DNA of 64,000 nt, from the NCBI RefSeq assembly GCF_029338315.1, contig NZ_CP119794.1, positions 186,001 to 250,000 on the forward strand, read 5' to 3'. The position numbers and the translations under genes were made by a program. A model generated the notes under the pieces. The model had not been told where the DNA came from. It searched no databases and worked only from the letters and a program-made list of their open reading frames with translations. Shown piece after piece: positions 55,054 to 64,000 of the stretch. Each line of letters begins with the position of its first letter. Position 1 is the stretch's first letter. Origin of the DNA: Haloarcula regularis (lineage in GTDB: Archaea > Halobacteriota > Halobacteria > Halobacteriales > Haloarculaceae).

Positions 55054-55240
55054 TGGACCTACCCGTGCTTTTGTCAGCAGGTTGGTCGGTCATAGTAGTA
55101 CCTATCTGGACCTGGTCGCAACCGGAGCTGATTCACGTGCGCCGGTCGCTGCAGCCGATGCTACACCGCCGACAGGGAGACGATCGCGGCCCCACGCAGA
55201 GACCACGTTCTTTACCCGGCCACGCAGATACTCGGACGGT

Positions 55241-55816
55241 ATGTGGATACGGGACGTTTCCGGGCGGCTCGAGGCGCTGTTGTCTATCGTCTTCGTCCCG
55301 GCGGTCGTCGCCCACGAATACACGCACCACCTCACCCATACGTACCTGTTCGGCCGAGAGACGAGAATCGAATTCGAGGTATTCGACCTCTCCTCGACGA
55401 AAACAGACCGAGTTGTCTTCGTCGACGATGGGACCCCCCACTCTCGACCAGCAGCTGGCTCGACTCCATCACCGCCACCTGCCGAAACCGCGACCGAATC
55501 GCTGGTTGCGACGGTCCTCGCCCCGTTTGCCGTCGCGCTCCCGCTCGTCGTCTTCGTGGTGCTCCCGGGACTGCTCATCGACTCAGGTCAGGGTCCGATA
55601 TTCGCTGCGGTGGAGCTGTTTCTCATCGTCCAGGGGTTCGGGTTCGTGTTTCAAACCGGTCCGTCGGAGAGTGATATGAATCGGCATTTCACGCTCTTTG
55701 GAGCGGACCGCGGTTACAGGGATACCATCGTGTACACTGCTATCCTGCTGGTCGAATTTGGGCTGCTATTGGGATATCTGTTCGTCGTCGTCCCGATGCT
55801 CGGGAGGGTTCCGTAG
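55241..55816 (+). CDS. Membrane protein with HEYTH zinc-protease-like motif
   Basis: A 191-residue protein from ATG 55241 (MWIRDVSGRLEALL). Residues about 22-34 read VVAHEYTHHLTHTY, an HExxH-type motif inside or beside the first hydrophobic segment. Three further helices (about 92-115, 120-140 and 165-188) and a Pro/Thr-rich spacer follow. The motif and membrane setting resemble small membrane zinc proteases, but a second metal ligand is not obvious, so activity is uncertain. The DASS gene lies divergently upstream. Confidence 0.5.
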   Translation: MWIRDVSGRLEALLSIVFVPAVVAHEYTHHLTHTYLFGRETRIEFEVFDLSSTKTDRVVFVDDGTPHSRPAAGSTPSPPPAETATESLVATVLAPFAVALPLVVFVVLPGLLIDSGQGPIFAAVELFLIVQGFGFVFQTGPSESDMNRHFTLFGADRGYRDTIVYTAILLVEFGLLLGYLFVVVPMLGRVP

Positions 55817-56011
55817 GTTCCACTTCTCCGCACTGCAGGCGGGTCGTTGGACACGGTCGGCCAGACCGATGGTCGCTGGAGTTGTCAGGAACGTTCTCGT
55901 CGAGATGGTCCGCACACCGCCGCGGTGTTTCCCGCTGGTTCACCACCAGGCCCGGATGCAGCGTGCGGAACCGCCACACGACTTTACTACCCCGGGACTG
56001 TGTGGTCGACT

Positions 56012-56854
56012 GTGAAACGATGTCCCGAGACACCCGCCGGTAGCGACGTCGAGTTCTCCGGCCACGTCTGGGTGCAGGAACTCCCGACCGGCGCGGAGTT
56101 TCGGTTCCAGGTGGCCGCGTCCGGCCTCGTGACAGTTGCGACAGCCAGCCAGTCCTACGAGACGGCCGCTTCCGTGCCACCACAGTACCGTCGGGCGGCA
56201 GACTGCATCGACCAGCGACTGGACCGTAAAGCACTGGAAGCGGCGACTGACGACCCGAGCGACGTGACCTTCTGCGGAATCGCGACCCGGAACGAGGGCA
56301 TCGAGTTCGACTGGCAGCGGCTGCCGGCGTTCGTCGGCGTCGACGTGTGGTCAGGTCGGCAGGACCGATTCCTCCCCCCGGATTCGGCGACCGGTGTCTT
56401 CGAGCGCCTGGGCCTGCCCACGTTACCGGCCATCGACAAGGAGGTGCCGGCAGCACACATCGACGTCACGCAGTACACCGAGGGGTCCGAGTTCCCGCAG
56501 TCCGAGTGGCGAGACGGACACGCGGCCGGCGTCCTGATACGTGACAAATCCGGTGGGCGCGCCGTGGCACGGTGTGACGACGGCCGTTCCCAGTCGGCGC
56601 CCGACGCACGGACAGCTGCAGTCCTGGCGGAAGAGTACGCGACTGACGACCGCATCGAGCGTGCCGCGGCGGCGCTGCGGACGGATGGGCACTCGGTGAC
56701 GGTCGAGGGGGTCCGCGACCGGCTGGTTTCGGACGTCGCCCGGGAGTCGTACGTGGACCTCTTTTCGGGCGGTGAGTTCGTCGCCTCGCTGGCAGCGTTT
56801 CAGTCAGCCGTCGCTGAACGGGTGCAAAAAAGCCTGTCCGACGGGAATCGGTAG
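56012..56854 (+). CDS. Unrecognised soluble protein
   Basis: A 280-residue acidic cytoplasmic protein. I chose GTG 56012 (reads KRCPETPAGSDVEF) because the frame above it has poor coding character; GTG 56000 and ATG 55847 are alternatives. Visible features: beta-rich N-terminal half with SGHVWVQELPTGAEFRFQV and GIATRNEGIEFDWQRLPAF. A predominantly helical C-terminal half includes ERAAAALRTDGHSVTVEGVRD. No membrane segment or catalytic motif recognised. Confidence 0.5.
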   Translation: MKRCPETPAGSDVEFSGHVWVQELPTGAEFRFQVAASGLVTVATASQSYETAASVPPQYRRAADCIDQRLDRKALEAATDDPSDVTFCGIATRNEGIEFDWQRLPAFVGVDVWSGRQDRFLPPDSATGVFERLGLPTLPAIDKEVPAAHIDVTQYTEGSEFPQSEWRDGHAAGVLIRDKSGGRAVARCDDGRSQSAPDARTAAVLAEEYATDDRIERAAAALRTDGHSVTVEGVRDRLVSDVARESYVDLFSGGEFVASLAAFQSAVAERVQKSLSDGNR

Positions 56855-56935
56855 TGTTTACTTTAGCAGCACCCGGTTCAGAGAACCAGAACGCCCCGGC
56901 TGGCTGTTTGCGGCTATCTTCCCTTAACTAAACAC
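56854..56935. repeat. 82-bp sequence bounded by inverted repeats
   Basis: gtgtttact at 56854 and its near-complement actaaacac ending at 56935 form 9-base imperfect inverted repeats. It lies at the start of the 300-base gap (56855-57157) that holds no gene; it could be a tiny MITE or chance. Confidence 0.25.
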
Positions 56936-57157
56936 CGCCGTCGCCGCCGCGGAACGAGGTCGGGCGATGGGAGTCGGTTTCGGGCCAGAGGACCCCCCAG
57001 CGGCTGGTGGGTACTGCCTGATCTCTCGTTCAGACGGGTTCTGGAAGCGGTGGACGCCGTCTGGACCGGGCGGCAGAACCGCCGAGGTGACATCGGCCAG
57101 TGTTCGGGACACTGGCGCAGGGAATCGGCTGACGACATGGTTGCTCGGCACCGCTCG

Positions 57158-57676
57158 TCAGGTCGTCTCGCCGGAGACCGGGTTCAGTTCGGCGTATCCG
57201 AATGGGGCCGAGAACCGTTCACACCAGATCCCGACGCCGTTGATATCTGCGGCGGTGACACCCTCGGGCAGTCGCTGGGTGAAGGTCCCCTCCTTCGTGC
57301 TCTCCCCATCGTCGGCCCCGCCATCGATGGGAACCTTCGTGCCGGCGGTAATCTCGGCCCTCGAGTCCGGTGTTGGGGACGGCGTCACGTAGACGAACAC
57401 GTCCGGGCCCTGGGTCTGGCTGTAGTTCTCGAACCGGAGGAAAAGCCCCTCGTCGTCGCGCAGCAGGAGCACTGTCCCGGTGACGTCGTACCCGGAGGTG
57501 CCGACGAACGAGCCACTGGCCAGTACCTCGGCGTCCCCGTCAGCCAGTTCCTCGTCGACTTGCGTGGACTGTTCGGGGAGGAAGAAATCGGACGGGCCGA
57601 TGACGGCGAGACTCGCGACGACCACGACGACCGCGAGTATCGCCCCGCCAGTCGCGAACGTTCGGATGGTGACCAT
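57158..57676 (-). CDS. DM13-domain membrane-anchored protein
   Basis: A 172-residue protein from ATG 57676 (MVTIRTFATGG). An N-terminal membrane helix (about 9-30) is followed by a DM13 domain (about 55-170): LASGSFVGTSGYDVTGTVLL, LRFENYSQTQGPDVFVYVTP and INGVGIWCERFSAPFGYAEL. DM13 is a predicted extracellular cytochrome-like/electron-transfer domain of uncertain function; the single Cys in IWCERF is typical. The larger frame above 57676 overlaps the UspA gene region and is not used. Confidence 0.75.
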   Translation of the reverse strand: MVTIRTFATGGAILAVVVVVASLAVIGPSDFFLPEQSTQVDEELADGDAEVLASGSFVGTSGYDVTGTVLLLRDDEGLFLRFENYSQTQGPDVFVYVTPSPTPDSRAEITAGTKVPIDGGADDGESTKEGTFTQRLPEGVTAADINGVGIWCERFSAPFGYAELNPVSGETT

Positions 57677-57788
57677 AGTGAGAGCGACGCGACGTGGGGG
57701 GATATCGGTTGTTCCAAATCCGACACGAATCGGGAATCTGTCTGGAGCGGCACAATCATTCATGTGGGCCGCGAGCGTTGGGACTGTT

Positions 57789-58403
57789 GTGTACGAACGC
57801 ATCCTCGTCCCGACTGACGGTAGCGTCGGTTCAGCCCACGTCGCCCTCCAGGCAATCGACATCGCGGAGACCTACGGCGCGACGATCCACGTGGTCCACG
57901 TGGTCGACGAGAGCCTGCGGACGCTCGTCGGCGGGCAGACCGACGAGACGGAACTGGAGGACCGCGGGCGGGAGGTGGTCGACCGCGTCGCGGGGATGGC
58001 GCGTGACCACGGTATCGACGTGGAGACGGCCATCCTGCACGGCGACCCGGCACAGCGCATCGTCGCCTACGCCGACGAGATGGACGCCGACCTCATCGTC
58101 TCGGGGACCCACGGCCGTTCCGGCGTCGAGCGGCGCCTCATCGGGAGCGTCGCCGAACGGCTGGTCCGGCAGGCCCGCTGTCCCGTCATGACCGTCAGGC
58201 TCCCGGAGACGAACGTCACCGTCGACGACAAGGACGAGGCGATGGCCATCGCTCGTGACGCCCTCGAACGGGAGGGAATCGACGCAACCGTCGCGGCCGC
58301 CGAACGACAGGTGAGCGTGTGGGTCGTCGACGCCGAGAGCGAGGCCGACTCGTATCTGATCTACGTCGACCCCGTCACCCAGCGGACGAGCATCATCTCG
58401 TAA
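57789..58403 (+). CDS. Universal stress protein UspA family
   Basis: About 204 residues from GTG 57789, giving the canonical UspA start YERILVPTDGS; ATG 57762 would add nine residues. The first 140 residues form the Usp fold, with the ATP-binding GTHGRSGVERRLIGSVAERL and CPVMTVR (about 120-145). The extra 60-residue C-terminal part (MAIARDALEREGIDAT to YLIYVDPVTQR) is a second small alpha-beta domain. UspA proteins respond to stress. It is divergent from the DM13 gene. Confidence 0.85.
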   Translation: MYERILVPTDGSVGSAHVALQAIDIAETYGATIHVVHVVDESLRTLVGGQTDETELEDRGREVVDRVAGMARDHGIDVETAILHGDPAQRIVAYADEMDADLIVSGTHGRSGVERRLIGSVAERLVRQARCPVMTVRLPETNVTVDDKDEAMAIARDALEREGIDATVAAAERQVSVWVVDAESEADSYLIYVDPVTQRTSIIS

Positions 58404-58426
58404 CTCGCAGAAGAGTGTGCCAAACC

Positions 58427-58441
58427 CCCCCACAGAGGGGG
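58427..58441 (+). terminator. C5/G5 hairpin after the UspA gene
   Basis: ccccc-acaga-ggggg lies about 24 bases after the UspA stop. It may form a stem-loop, but no U-rich tract follows, so the terminator role is weak. The rest of 58404-58606 shows no gene. Confidence 0.3.
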
Positions 58442-58606
58442 CGTGTCGCTGAACCAGTCGAACTGCGCGGTTCTCCCACTCGAAGGTCGTTCGACGGACT
58501 TGGCGACGGAACGCGAGTGTGTGAGATCGAAGTCGGGCAGGACAACACCGAAGAGGGTGACCGCCGAACACACGCCTGAAGGCGGTCAGGGGAATCTTGT
58601 CCAGAT

Positions 58607-59512
58607 ATGGTCTTCGAAAACGGGCGAAGTATCGGGGTCACCGACGCGATTCATACCGCCGCAGACTGGCCAGTGCTCGTGCTCTTTGGCCTGCTCACTC
58701 AGCTCGGCGACGGGTGGTTTCTCTTTCTGCTGGGTGGCACGCTCTACGTGGCCGGTGACCAGCTGCCCCGGTGGGGAATCGAGAGACGCCGCGGGCTCTT
58801 CGTCCTGGGGCTCGTGCTCACGGCGGTTGCCCTCGTCGGGGCGCTCAAGGCATATTTCCAGCTGCCCCGCCCACCGTCTGTCAGTGGCGGCGACGTGCTG
58901 GTCCTGCCGCCGGTCCTCCGGAGCCTGTTCGCGACCGTCGCGACCGCCGACGGGTACGGCTTCCCGAGCGGGCACGCCCTCGGCAGCACGATGGCCTGGG
59001 GCGGCTGTGCGCTCGTTCTTCGGCGCGGCTCGTTCAGAAAACGGGCGGGGATCGCCGGCGTCATCATCGGTCTCGTCGCGCTGTCGCGGCTGGTTCTCGG
59101 CGTCCACTACCTCGTCGACGTCGTCGTCGGGATCGTCGTCGGCGGGCTCGTCCTCTGGTCCCTCTACCGGCTCACGGACGGAGGTACCAGGCCCGGACAG
59201 GTCCTCCTCGTCGCCACCGGCGTCGGGTCTCTCGGCGTTCTTCTCGGGGTCACGTTCGAAAGCGTCGCCGCCGTCGGGGCTGCCGCCGGCGCGTGGGTCG
59301 TCTGGCGGGCCGTCGCGGATTCGACGCCGGCCCACCCGACGACGCGGCGTGCGGCGGTTACCGGATTCGTCGTCCTCGGTGCCGTGGGCGGTCTCTTCGT
59401 CGCCATCACCGCACTCGAACCGCCACTCGCGCTCACGTTCCTCGGTAGCGCGGTCGGTGCTGGGGGCACCGTCGGGGCACCGCTGCTGGGCGAGCGGTTC
59501 GCAGAGTGGTAG
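58607..59512 (+). CDS. PAP2-family phosphatase
   Basis: A 301-residue membrane phosphatase. The three PAP2 motifs are present: KAYFQLPRP (KxxxxxxRP, about residue 84), YGFPSGHAL (PSGH, about 121) and SRLVLGVHYLVDV (SRxxxxxHxxxD, about 163). About eight helices. It dephosphorylates lipid or isoprenoid phosphates at the outer face of the membrane. The C-terminal third has extra helices common in haloarchaeal members. Starts at ATG 58607. Confidence 0.88.
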   Translation: MVFENGRSIGVTDAIHTAADWPVLVLFGLLTQLGDGWFLFLLGGTLYVAGDQLPRWGIERRRGLFVLGLVLTAVALVGALKAYFQLPRPPSVSGGDVLVLPPVLRSLFATVATADGYGFPSGHALGSTMAWGGCALVLRRGSFRKRAGIAGVIIGLVALSRLVLGVHYLVDVVVGIVVGGLVLWSLYRLTDGGTRPGQVLLVATGVGSLGVLLGVTFESVAAVGAAAGAWVVWRAVADSTPAHPTTRRAAVTGFVVLGAVGGLFVAITALEPPLALTFLGSAVGAGGTVGAPLLGERFAEW

Positions 59513-59572
59513 GCCGGTCGGAACTCGGGTCCCTGCCGGCGGCGTCGCTCACCAGGTTGCTCCGTGAGAATG

Positions 59573-59681
<109 letters not shown>

Positions 59682-59835
59682 GCACTCGTCGGTTTCGGGT
59701 GCTTCAATTTAACCCCATCGAAATCGGGGCTCTGCGTGGACCGCTCGCACAGTCACTCACCTGTCAGCAACGGCCCCGCGAGCGGCTCCGGGGCTCGACC
59801 GGCGGGCACGGTTCGGACCCGGCCAGGGAGCCCGG

Positions 59836-61802
59836 TTACTTGCCCTCGAACTCGGGGTCGCGGTCGGCCGAGAAGGCGGCCAGTCCCTCCATCAGGTCCT
59901 CCGTGGCGAAGAGGTGGCCGAACGCCTGCGACTCGACCTCGAGGCCCGCGTTCTCGTCGTCGCGCCCCGCGTGCATCGCCCGCTTCGTGAAGTCCTGTGC
60001 GATGGGCGGCCCGGCGGCCAGCTTCTCGGCCAGAGCCAGCGCCTCGTCGAACAGCTCGTCGTTCCCGACGAGGTCGTTGACGAAGCCGTAGTCGGTCATC
60101 TCGGCGGCGTCGTAGTGGTCGGCCGTGAAGATAATCTCCTTCGCGCGCCCCTCGCCGACGATCTTCGCGAGGCGCTGGGTACCGCCCCACCCCGGAAGCA
60201 GCCCCAGGTCGTGTTCCGGTTGCCCGAACGTCGAGCGCTCGGAGGCCACCCGGAGGTCCGCCGCCGTGGCCAGTTCCATCCCACCACCGAGTGCGTAGCC
60301 GTCGATACCCGCGACGACCGGCATCGGACACTCCTCGAACTTGCCGAACGTCTCCTGGCCCTTCCTCGAGAGTTCGATGCCGTCGAGCGGGTTCGCGTTG
60401 CTCGCCGAGGCGACGACGTCGGCCCCCGCCGAGAACGCCTTGTCGCCGGCACCGGTCACCAGCACGGCCCGGACCGCGTCGTTCTCGCCGAGTCGGTCGA
60501 TGGCGTCGCCGAGCTCGTCGAGCATCTCCAGGCTCACCGTGTTCATGCGGTGGGGCCGGTCCAGCTCGATGTGGCCGACGTGTCCGTCGAGGGTCTCGAC
60601 GGTGATGGTGTCGTAGGCCATCGCGTCCCCGTCGTCGTCGCTCCCGTAGAAGCCCCCCTCCTCGGCGGCGTCACGGAGCCCCTCGCTGGCCTCGAATCGC
60701 GGGTCGTCGGTCTCCCCGTGGAGCTCGTCGAGCGTCTCGACGAGCGTCTCCAGGCCGGCCGCGTCAGTCATCTTCGCCGGCCCCTCGGGCCACCCGCCGC
60801 CGAGCATCACGGCCTCGTCGATGTCCGAGACGGGTGCGACGTCGTTCTCGACGAGTTTACCGACCTCGTTGGCCAGCAGGGCCAGCAGTCGGGTCTCGAT
60901 GTCCTCGCGAGCGGCGTCACGCGGAATCTCCACGCCGCCGTCCTCGTAGTCGTAGAACCCTTCTCCGGTCTTCTTGCCGAATTTCTCCGCCTCGACCTTC
61001 TGTTCGAGCAAGGGACACGGCGTGTAGGCGTCGCCCAGCACCTCGTGGAGGTACTCGAGGACGTGGAGGCCGACGTCGTTGCCCACCTGGTCGGAGAGTT
61101 CGAGCGCCCCATCGGGAGGCCGATGCTGAACTTCGTGGTGGCGTCGACCTCGGCGATGGTCGCCTCGTCGTCGTGGACCAGCCAGCACGCCTCGTTCATC
61201 AGGGGGACGAGGATGCGGTTGACGATGAACCCGGGCGAGTCCTTGCGGACGCGGACCGGCGACTTGTCGAAGGCCTCTGCGAGTTGCTCGATGGCCTCGA
61301 GCGTCTCCTCGCTGGTGTGGGCGCCGGAGATAACCTCGACTAAGGCCATCCGCACCGGCGGGTTGAAGAAGTGCATCCCGCAGAACTGCTCGGGCCGGTC
61401 GGTCACCTCCGAGAGCTCTGTGATAGAGAGACTGGAGGTGTTGGTGGCGAAGATGGCCTCGTCGGGTGCGTACTCGACAACCTCCTGGTAGACGTCCTTC
61501 TTTATCGCCATCTTCTCGGGGACGGCCTCAATGACGACGTCGGCGTCGCCGACGGCCTCCTCGACGTCGACCAGCGGCGTGACCCGGTCCAGCGCCGCGT
61601 CGGCCTCGTCCTGTGTGAGCTGGTCTTTCTCCGCAAGCTTGTTCAGCGACCACTCGATGTTGTCGTACCCGTCCTGGACGAACTCGTCTTTGATGTCCCG
61701 CATCCGAACCTCGTAGCCGGCGAGGGCGGCCACCTCGGCGATGCCGTGACCCATGTTCCCCGCGCCGAGTACCGCGATAGTGTCGATGTCCTCGAAATCC
61801 AT
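59836..61802 (-). pseudogene. 3-hydroxyacyl-CoA dehydrogenase/enoyl-CoA hydratase fusion, one frameshift
   Basis: A bifunctional beta-oxidation enzyme. The N-terminal dehydrogenase starts MDFEDIDTIAVLGAGNMGHGIAEV (NAD motif GAGNMG, about 13), with NTSSLSITEL and GMHFFNPPVRMALVEVI (catalytic His). It reads KFSIGLPMG, after which the frame breaks at plus-strand CCCC 61107-61110 (one base short). It continues as ALELSDQVGNDVGLHVLEYL and EKFGKKTGEGFYDY, then a crotonase domain (RPHRMNTVSLEMLDEL, AFSAGADV, GIDGYALGGGMELATAADLR). The restored length is about 655 residues, order HACD then ECH. It acts in fatty-acid oxidation with the divergent acyl-CoA dehydrogenase next to it. Confidence 0.88.
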
Positions 61803-61915
61803 GACGTTCGTCACCACAGTCGGCCCACGTTTCAACGTTTCTCTCGGACGAAAACCTCGCTTGAGTTTATTCCGTTCGCCAAATAGTTATTGTGGGTTAC
61901 GATAACAGGTAGCGT

Positions 61916-63073
61916 ATGGACTTCGAACTCTCAGACGAGCAACGCCAGGTCCGCGACGAGGTCCGTCGCTTCGCCGAGAACGAGCTGAAACCGGTCGCGA
62001 CGGAGTACGACCGCGCCGAGAAGTACCCGGACGAAATCGTCCGGAAGGCCGCCGAGATGGGGCTGACGGGGAGCAACATCCCCCTGGAGTACGGCGGGAC
62101 GGGATACGACACGCTCACGAACGTCATCCTCGCCGAGGAGCTGTTCGCGGCCGACCCCGGCATCGGCCTCTGCATCCAGTCGGCGGCCTTCGGCGCCGAC
62201 GCCATCGTCGAGTTCGGGACCGACGAACAGAAAGCGCGGTTCCTCGAACCCGTCGCCACGGGCGAGGCGGTGATGGGGGCCGCCATCTCCGAACCGGACA
62301 CCGGGTCTGACGTCTCCTCGGTGTCGACGCGGGCCCGCAAGGAAGGCGACCAGTGGGTCATAGACGGCACGAAGATGTGGATAACCAACGGGTCGGTCGG
62401 GGACTACTTCGTGGTCCTCTGTGAGACCGACCCCGAGGCCGAGGGCCGCTACAACGGCTTCTCGCAACTCGTCGTCGAGGCCGACCGCGACGGGTTCGAG
62501 GCCGAGAAGATAACCGGGAAGCTGGGCATCCGCGCCTCCGATACGGCCGAACTCGTCCTCGACGGCGTGCGGATCCCCGAGGAGAACCTGGTGGGAACCC
62601 GCGGGGCGGGGTTCCTCCAGCTCATGCAGTTCTTCGACGAGACCCGGACCGGCGTGGCCGCCCAGGGCGTCGGCATCGCCCGCGGGGCCGCCGAACGAGC
62701 TCTGGAGTACGCGAAGGAACGCGAGCAGTTCGACCGCCCCATCTCGGAGTTTCAGGCCATCCAGCACAAGCTCGCCGAGATGTTCACGGAGATCGAGGCC
62801 GCCCGACAGCTGACCTACAAGTCCGCCTGGAGCGTCGACAACGAGGACGAGCAGCTCACGCAACTCGCCTCGATGGCGAAAGAGAAGGCCTCGCGGGTCG
62901 CCGTGGAGGTGGCCGACGAGGCGGTCCAGATCCACGGCGGGGCCGGCTACGTCGACGACTTCGACGTCGAGCGGTTCTACCGGGACGCGAAGATAACCCA
63001 GATATACGAGGGGACGACCGAGATACAGAAGAACATCATCGCCCGCGAACTGCTGGGCAAGGGCATCGTGTGA
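61916..63073 (+). CDS. Acyl-CoA dehydrogenase
   Basis: A 385-residue flavoprotein dehydrogenase (FAD, electron transfer to ETF). Features: [20 protein letters not shown] at the N terminus, [19 protein letters not shown] (about 120-138), [14 protein letters not shown] (about 152-165), the C-terminal helical domain [22 protein letters not shown] and [23 protein letters not shown] with the catalytic Glu in [19 protein letters not shown] (about 362). Likely the first step of fatty-acid beta-oxidation; divergent promoter shared with the fused hydroxyacyl-CoA gene suggests joint control. Confidence 0.92.
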   Translation: MDFELSDEQRQVRDEVRRFAENELKPVATEYDRAEKYPDEIVRKAAEMGLTGSNIPLEYGGTGYDTLTNVILAEELFAADPGIGLCIQSAAFGADAIVEFGTDEQKARFLEPVATGEAVMGAAISEPDTGSDVSSVSTRARKEGDQWVIDGTKMWITNGSVGDYFVVLCETDPEAEGRYNGFSQLVVEADRDGFEAEKITGKLGIRASDTAELVLDGVRIPEENLVGTRGAGFLQLMQFFDETRTGVAAQGVGIARGAAERALEYAKEREQFDRPISEFQAIQHKLAEMFTEIEAARQLTYKSAWSVDNEDEQLTQLASMAKEKASRVAVEVADEAVQIHGGAGYVDDFDVERFYRDAKITQIYEGTTEIQKNIIARELLGKGIV

Positions 63074-63103
63074 CGCCTCGACGCCGTCCGCCGAACCGTC
63101 GGG

Positions 63104-63109
63104 TTTTAG
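63104..63109 (+). promoter_or_regulatory. TATA-like element before the cysE leader ORF
   Basis: ttttag is centred about 30 bases before the mini-ORF ATG at 63137, the distance for transcription to start at or very near that ATG, so the mini-ORF would be leaderless. Confidence 0.4.
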
Positions 63110-63136
63110 TCCGCTCTCGCGTATAGATGTGGGTAT

Positions 63137-63220
63137 ATGGGTCACGCCCGACGGCCACACCGGTTCGACCCGCTCGCCGACGAGCATCACCGCCTGCACG
63201 GCCCCTGTTGTCGCTGTTGA
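63137..63220 (+). CDS. 27-residue Cys-containing leader peptide candidate
   Basis: ATG 63137 opens a 27-codon frame rich in His and Arg that ends HGPCCRC before TGA 63218-63220. It lies 63 bases before cysE (63284) on the same strand, and a TATA-like element places the transcript start at its ATG. Cys codons at the end of a short ORF before a cysteine-synthesis gene resemble the leader peptides of cysteine attenuation known in bacteria. An archaeal case is not established to my knowledge; it could also be a small metal-binding peptide. Confidence 0.5.
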   Translation: MGHARRPHRFDPLADEHHRLHGPCCRC

Positions 63221-63283
63221 TTCTCCGTCCACTCGCGCGACCGACGTCCCGCCTGCCCGATAGCCGACCAAATCCACCACACC

Positions 63284-63838
63284 ATGTTCACCACACTCAG
63301 AGACGATATCCGGACGGCGATGGCGAAAGACCCCGCCGCTGTCAGCACCGTCGCGGTCGTCCTCACCTACGCCGGCCTCCACGCAGTCTGGCTGTACCGC
63401 CTGGCCCACGCCCTGTGGGTCAGTGACCACACGCTCGCTGCACGCCTGCTCTCGCACCTCGCGCGGTTCCTGACCGGGGTCGAGATACACCCGGGCGCGA
63501 CCATCGGCGACCGGTTGTTCATCGACCACGGGATGGGCACCGTCGTCGGCGAGACGGCCGACATCGGCGACGACGTGCTGCTGTACCACGGCGTGACACT
63601 CGGCGGGAAGTCGATGCGACGCGAGAAGCGCCACCCGACGCTCGAGGACGGCGTCACCGTCGGCGCGAACGCGACGCTCGTCGGGCCGATAACGGTCGGC
63701 GAGAACGCCACGGTCGGCGCGGGCGCCGTCGTCGTCGACGACGTGCCCCCGGAGACCACCGTCGTGGGCAACCCCGCGCGGCCGGCCGAAGCGACCGACG
63801 CCGTCCCGACGCGGGACCCCGCCGTCGTCGACGGCTGA
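63284..63838 (+). CDS. cysE: Serine O-acetyltransferase
   Basis: A 184-residue cytoplasmic enzyme making O-acetylserine for cysteine synthesis. It has an N-terminal helical region ([17 protein letters not shown] to RLAHALW) and the left-handed beta-helix with the catalytic signature [23 protein letters not shown] (about 67-90, seen in two parts) and GVTLGGKSM, followed by hexapeptide repeats ([20 protein letters not shown]). The length is on the short side, as in archaeal and minimal CysE. The Cys-codon mini-ORF upstream suggests regulation by cysteine. Confidence 0.9.
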   Translation: MFTTLRDDIRTAMAKDPAAVSTVAVVLTYAGLHAVWLYRLAHALWVSDHTLAARLLSHLARFLTGVEIHPGATIGDRLFIDHGMGTVVGETADIGDDVLLYHGVTLGGKSMRREKRHPTLEDGVTVGANATLVGPITVGENATVGAGAVVVDDVPPETTVVGNPARPAEATDAVPTRDPAVVDG

Positions 63839-63885
63839 CCGGTCGGGACAGACAGGTTCTTTCCGCCCGAGGCCGACCTATCCCC

Positions 63886-64000
63886 ATGAGCGATTCGCCC
63901 CACGAGACGCTGCGAGCGGACGACGATATCGGCCCGCTGGTCGAGGCCCACGGCGAGCTCACCCTGGATCCGGCCGACGACCTCTTCGAGCGCCTGGTCG
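63886..64000 (+). CDS. DNA-3-methyladenine glycosylase 2-type protein (5' part, cut by window end)
   Basis: ATG 63886 opens a frame running off the end: MSDSPHETLRADDDIGPLV, then HGELTLDPADDLFERLV. This matches the N terminus of haloarchaeal AlkA-like HhH-GPD glycosylases that excise alkylated bases, but the helix-hairpin-helix and catalytic Asp lie beyond the window. The start follows the cysE stop by 47 bases. Confidence 0.65.
   Translation, partial: MSDSPHETLRADDDIGPLVEAHGELTLDPADDLFERLV

Noticed and set aside
58443..58606. Possible transposon remnant between the UspA and PAP2 genes
   Set aside because: Open frames exist on both strands but no transposase signature could be made out.

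Overview
The window is from a haloarchaeon, most likely of the Haloarcula/Halomicroarcula group (family inferred from gene content, not tested). Evidence: high GC, acidic proteomes, twin-arginine lipoproteins, a HalX-type response regulator, a bacterio-opsin-activator-like regulator, UPF0058, menaquinone genes, TATA-like boxes about 25-32 nt before leaderless starts, and archaeal-type tRNA genes, one with an anticodon-loop intron.

Layout. 1-7.5 kb is a somewhat lower-GC accessory stretch with signalling genes (PAS/GAF/HTH regulator, histidine kinase), small membrane proteins, a broken flavin-oxidase-like gene and two decayed transposases. From 7.58 kb the sequence turns into dense, GC-rich chromosomal core: epimerase, PEBP, DUF2797, an exported protein cluster, then the menaquinone pathway in two minus-strand units (menB, menA-menC-menE at 12.9-17.4 kb and menF-menD at 18.9-22.0 kb), DnaJ-like protein, UPF0058, enoyl-CoA hydratase, photolyase, superoxide dismutase, P-loop protein, a HalX regulator beside a KaiC-like ATPase, and thyX. 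30.2-37.4 kb holds a branched-chain amino-acid type ABC system: a lipoprotein binding protein whose two halves are in swapped order, a LarA-like protein, and livF-livG-livM-livH. A tRNA-Glu(CTC) with a duplicated 3' end lies at 38.9 kb, followed by a sugar nucleotidyltransferase. 41.7-50 kb is a second accessory stretch (FAD oxidoreductase plus membrane partner, Tat lipoprotein, small HTH/membrane pair, kinase remnant, tungstate-binding-like protein, hydroxyacid dehydrogenase). 50.1-59.5 kb has an ABC-2/CPBP-protease fusion with its ATPase, a DASS transporter, a membrane HEYTH protein, DM13, UspA and PAP2 proteins. 59.6-64 kb has an intron-containing tRNA-Glu(TTC), a fused hydroxyacyl-CoA dehydrogenase/enoyl-CoA hydratase, acyl-CoA dehydrogenase, cysE preceded by a tiny ORF ending in Cys-Cys-Arg-Cys, and the start of a DNA glycosylase.

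Two global points matter for use of this annotation. First, at least eleven otherwise well-conserved genes are each interrupted by a single small indel, mostly in G/C runs (near 1500, 6425, 8663, 18240, 21849, 35431, 43192, 44053, 45412, 53067 and 61108). This pattern looks more like uncorrected sequencing indels than biology, although some may be real. Second, the strongest biological oddities are the circularly permuted substrate-binding protein at 30.2 kb and the Cys-codon mini-ORF before cysE. No CRISPR array, rRNA gene or intact insertion sequence was seen.
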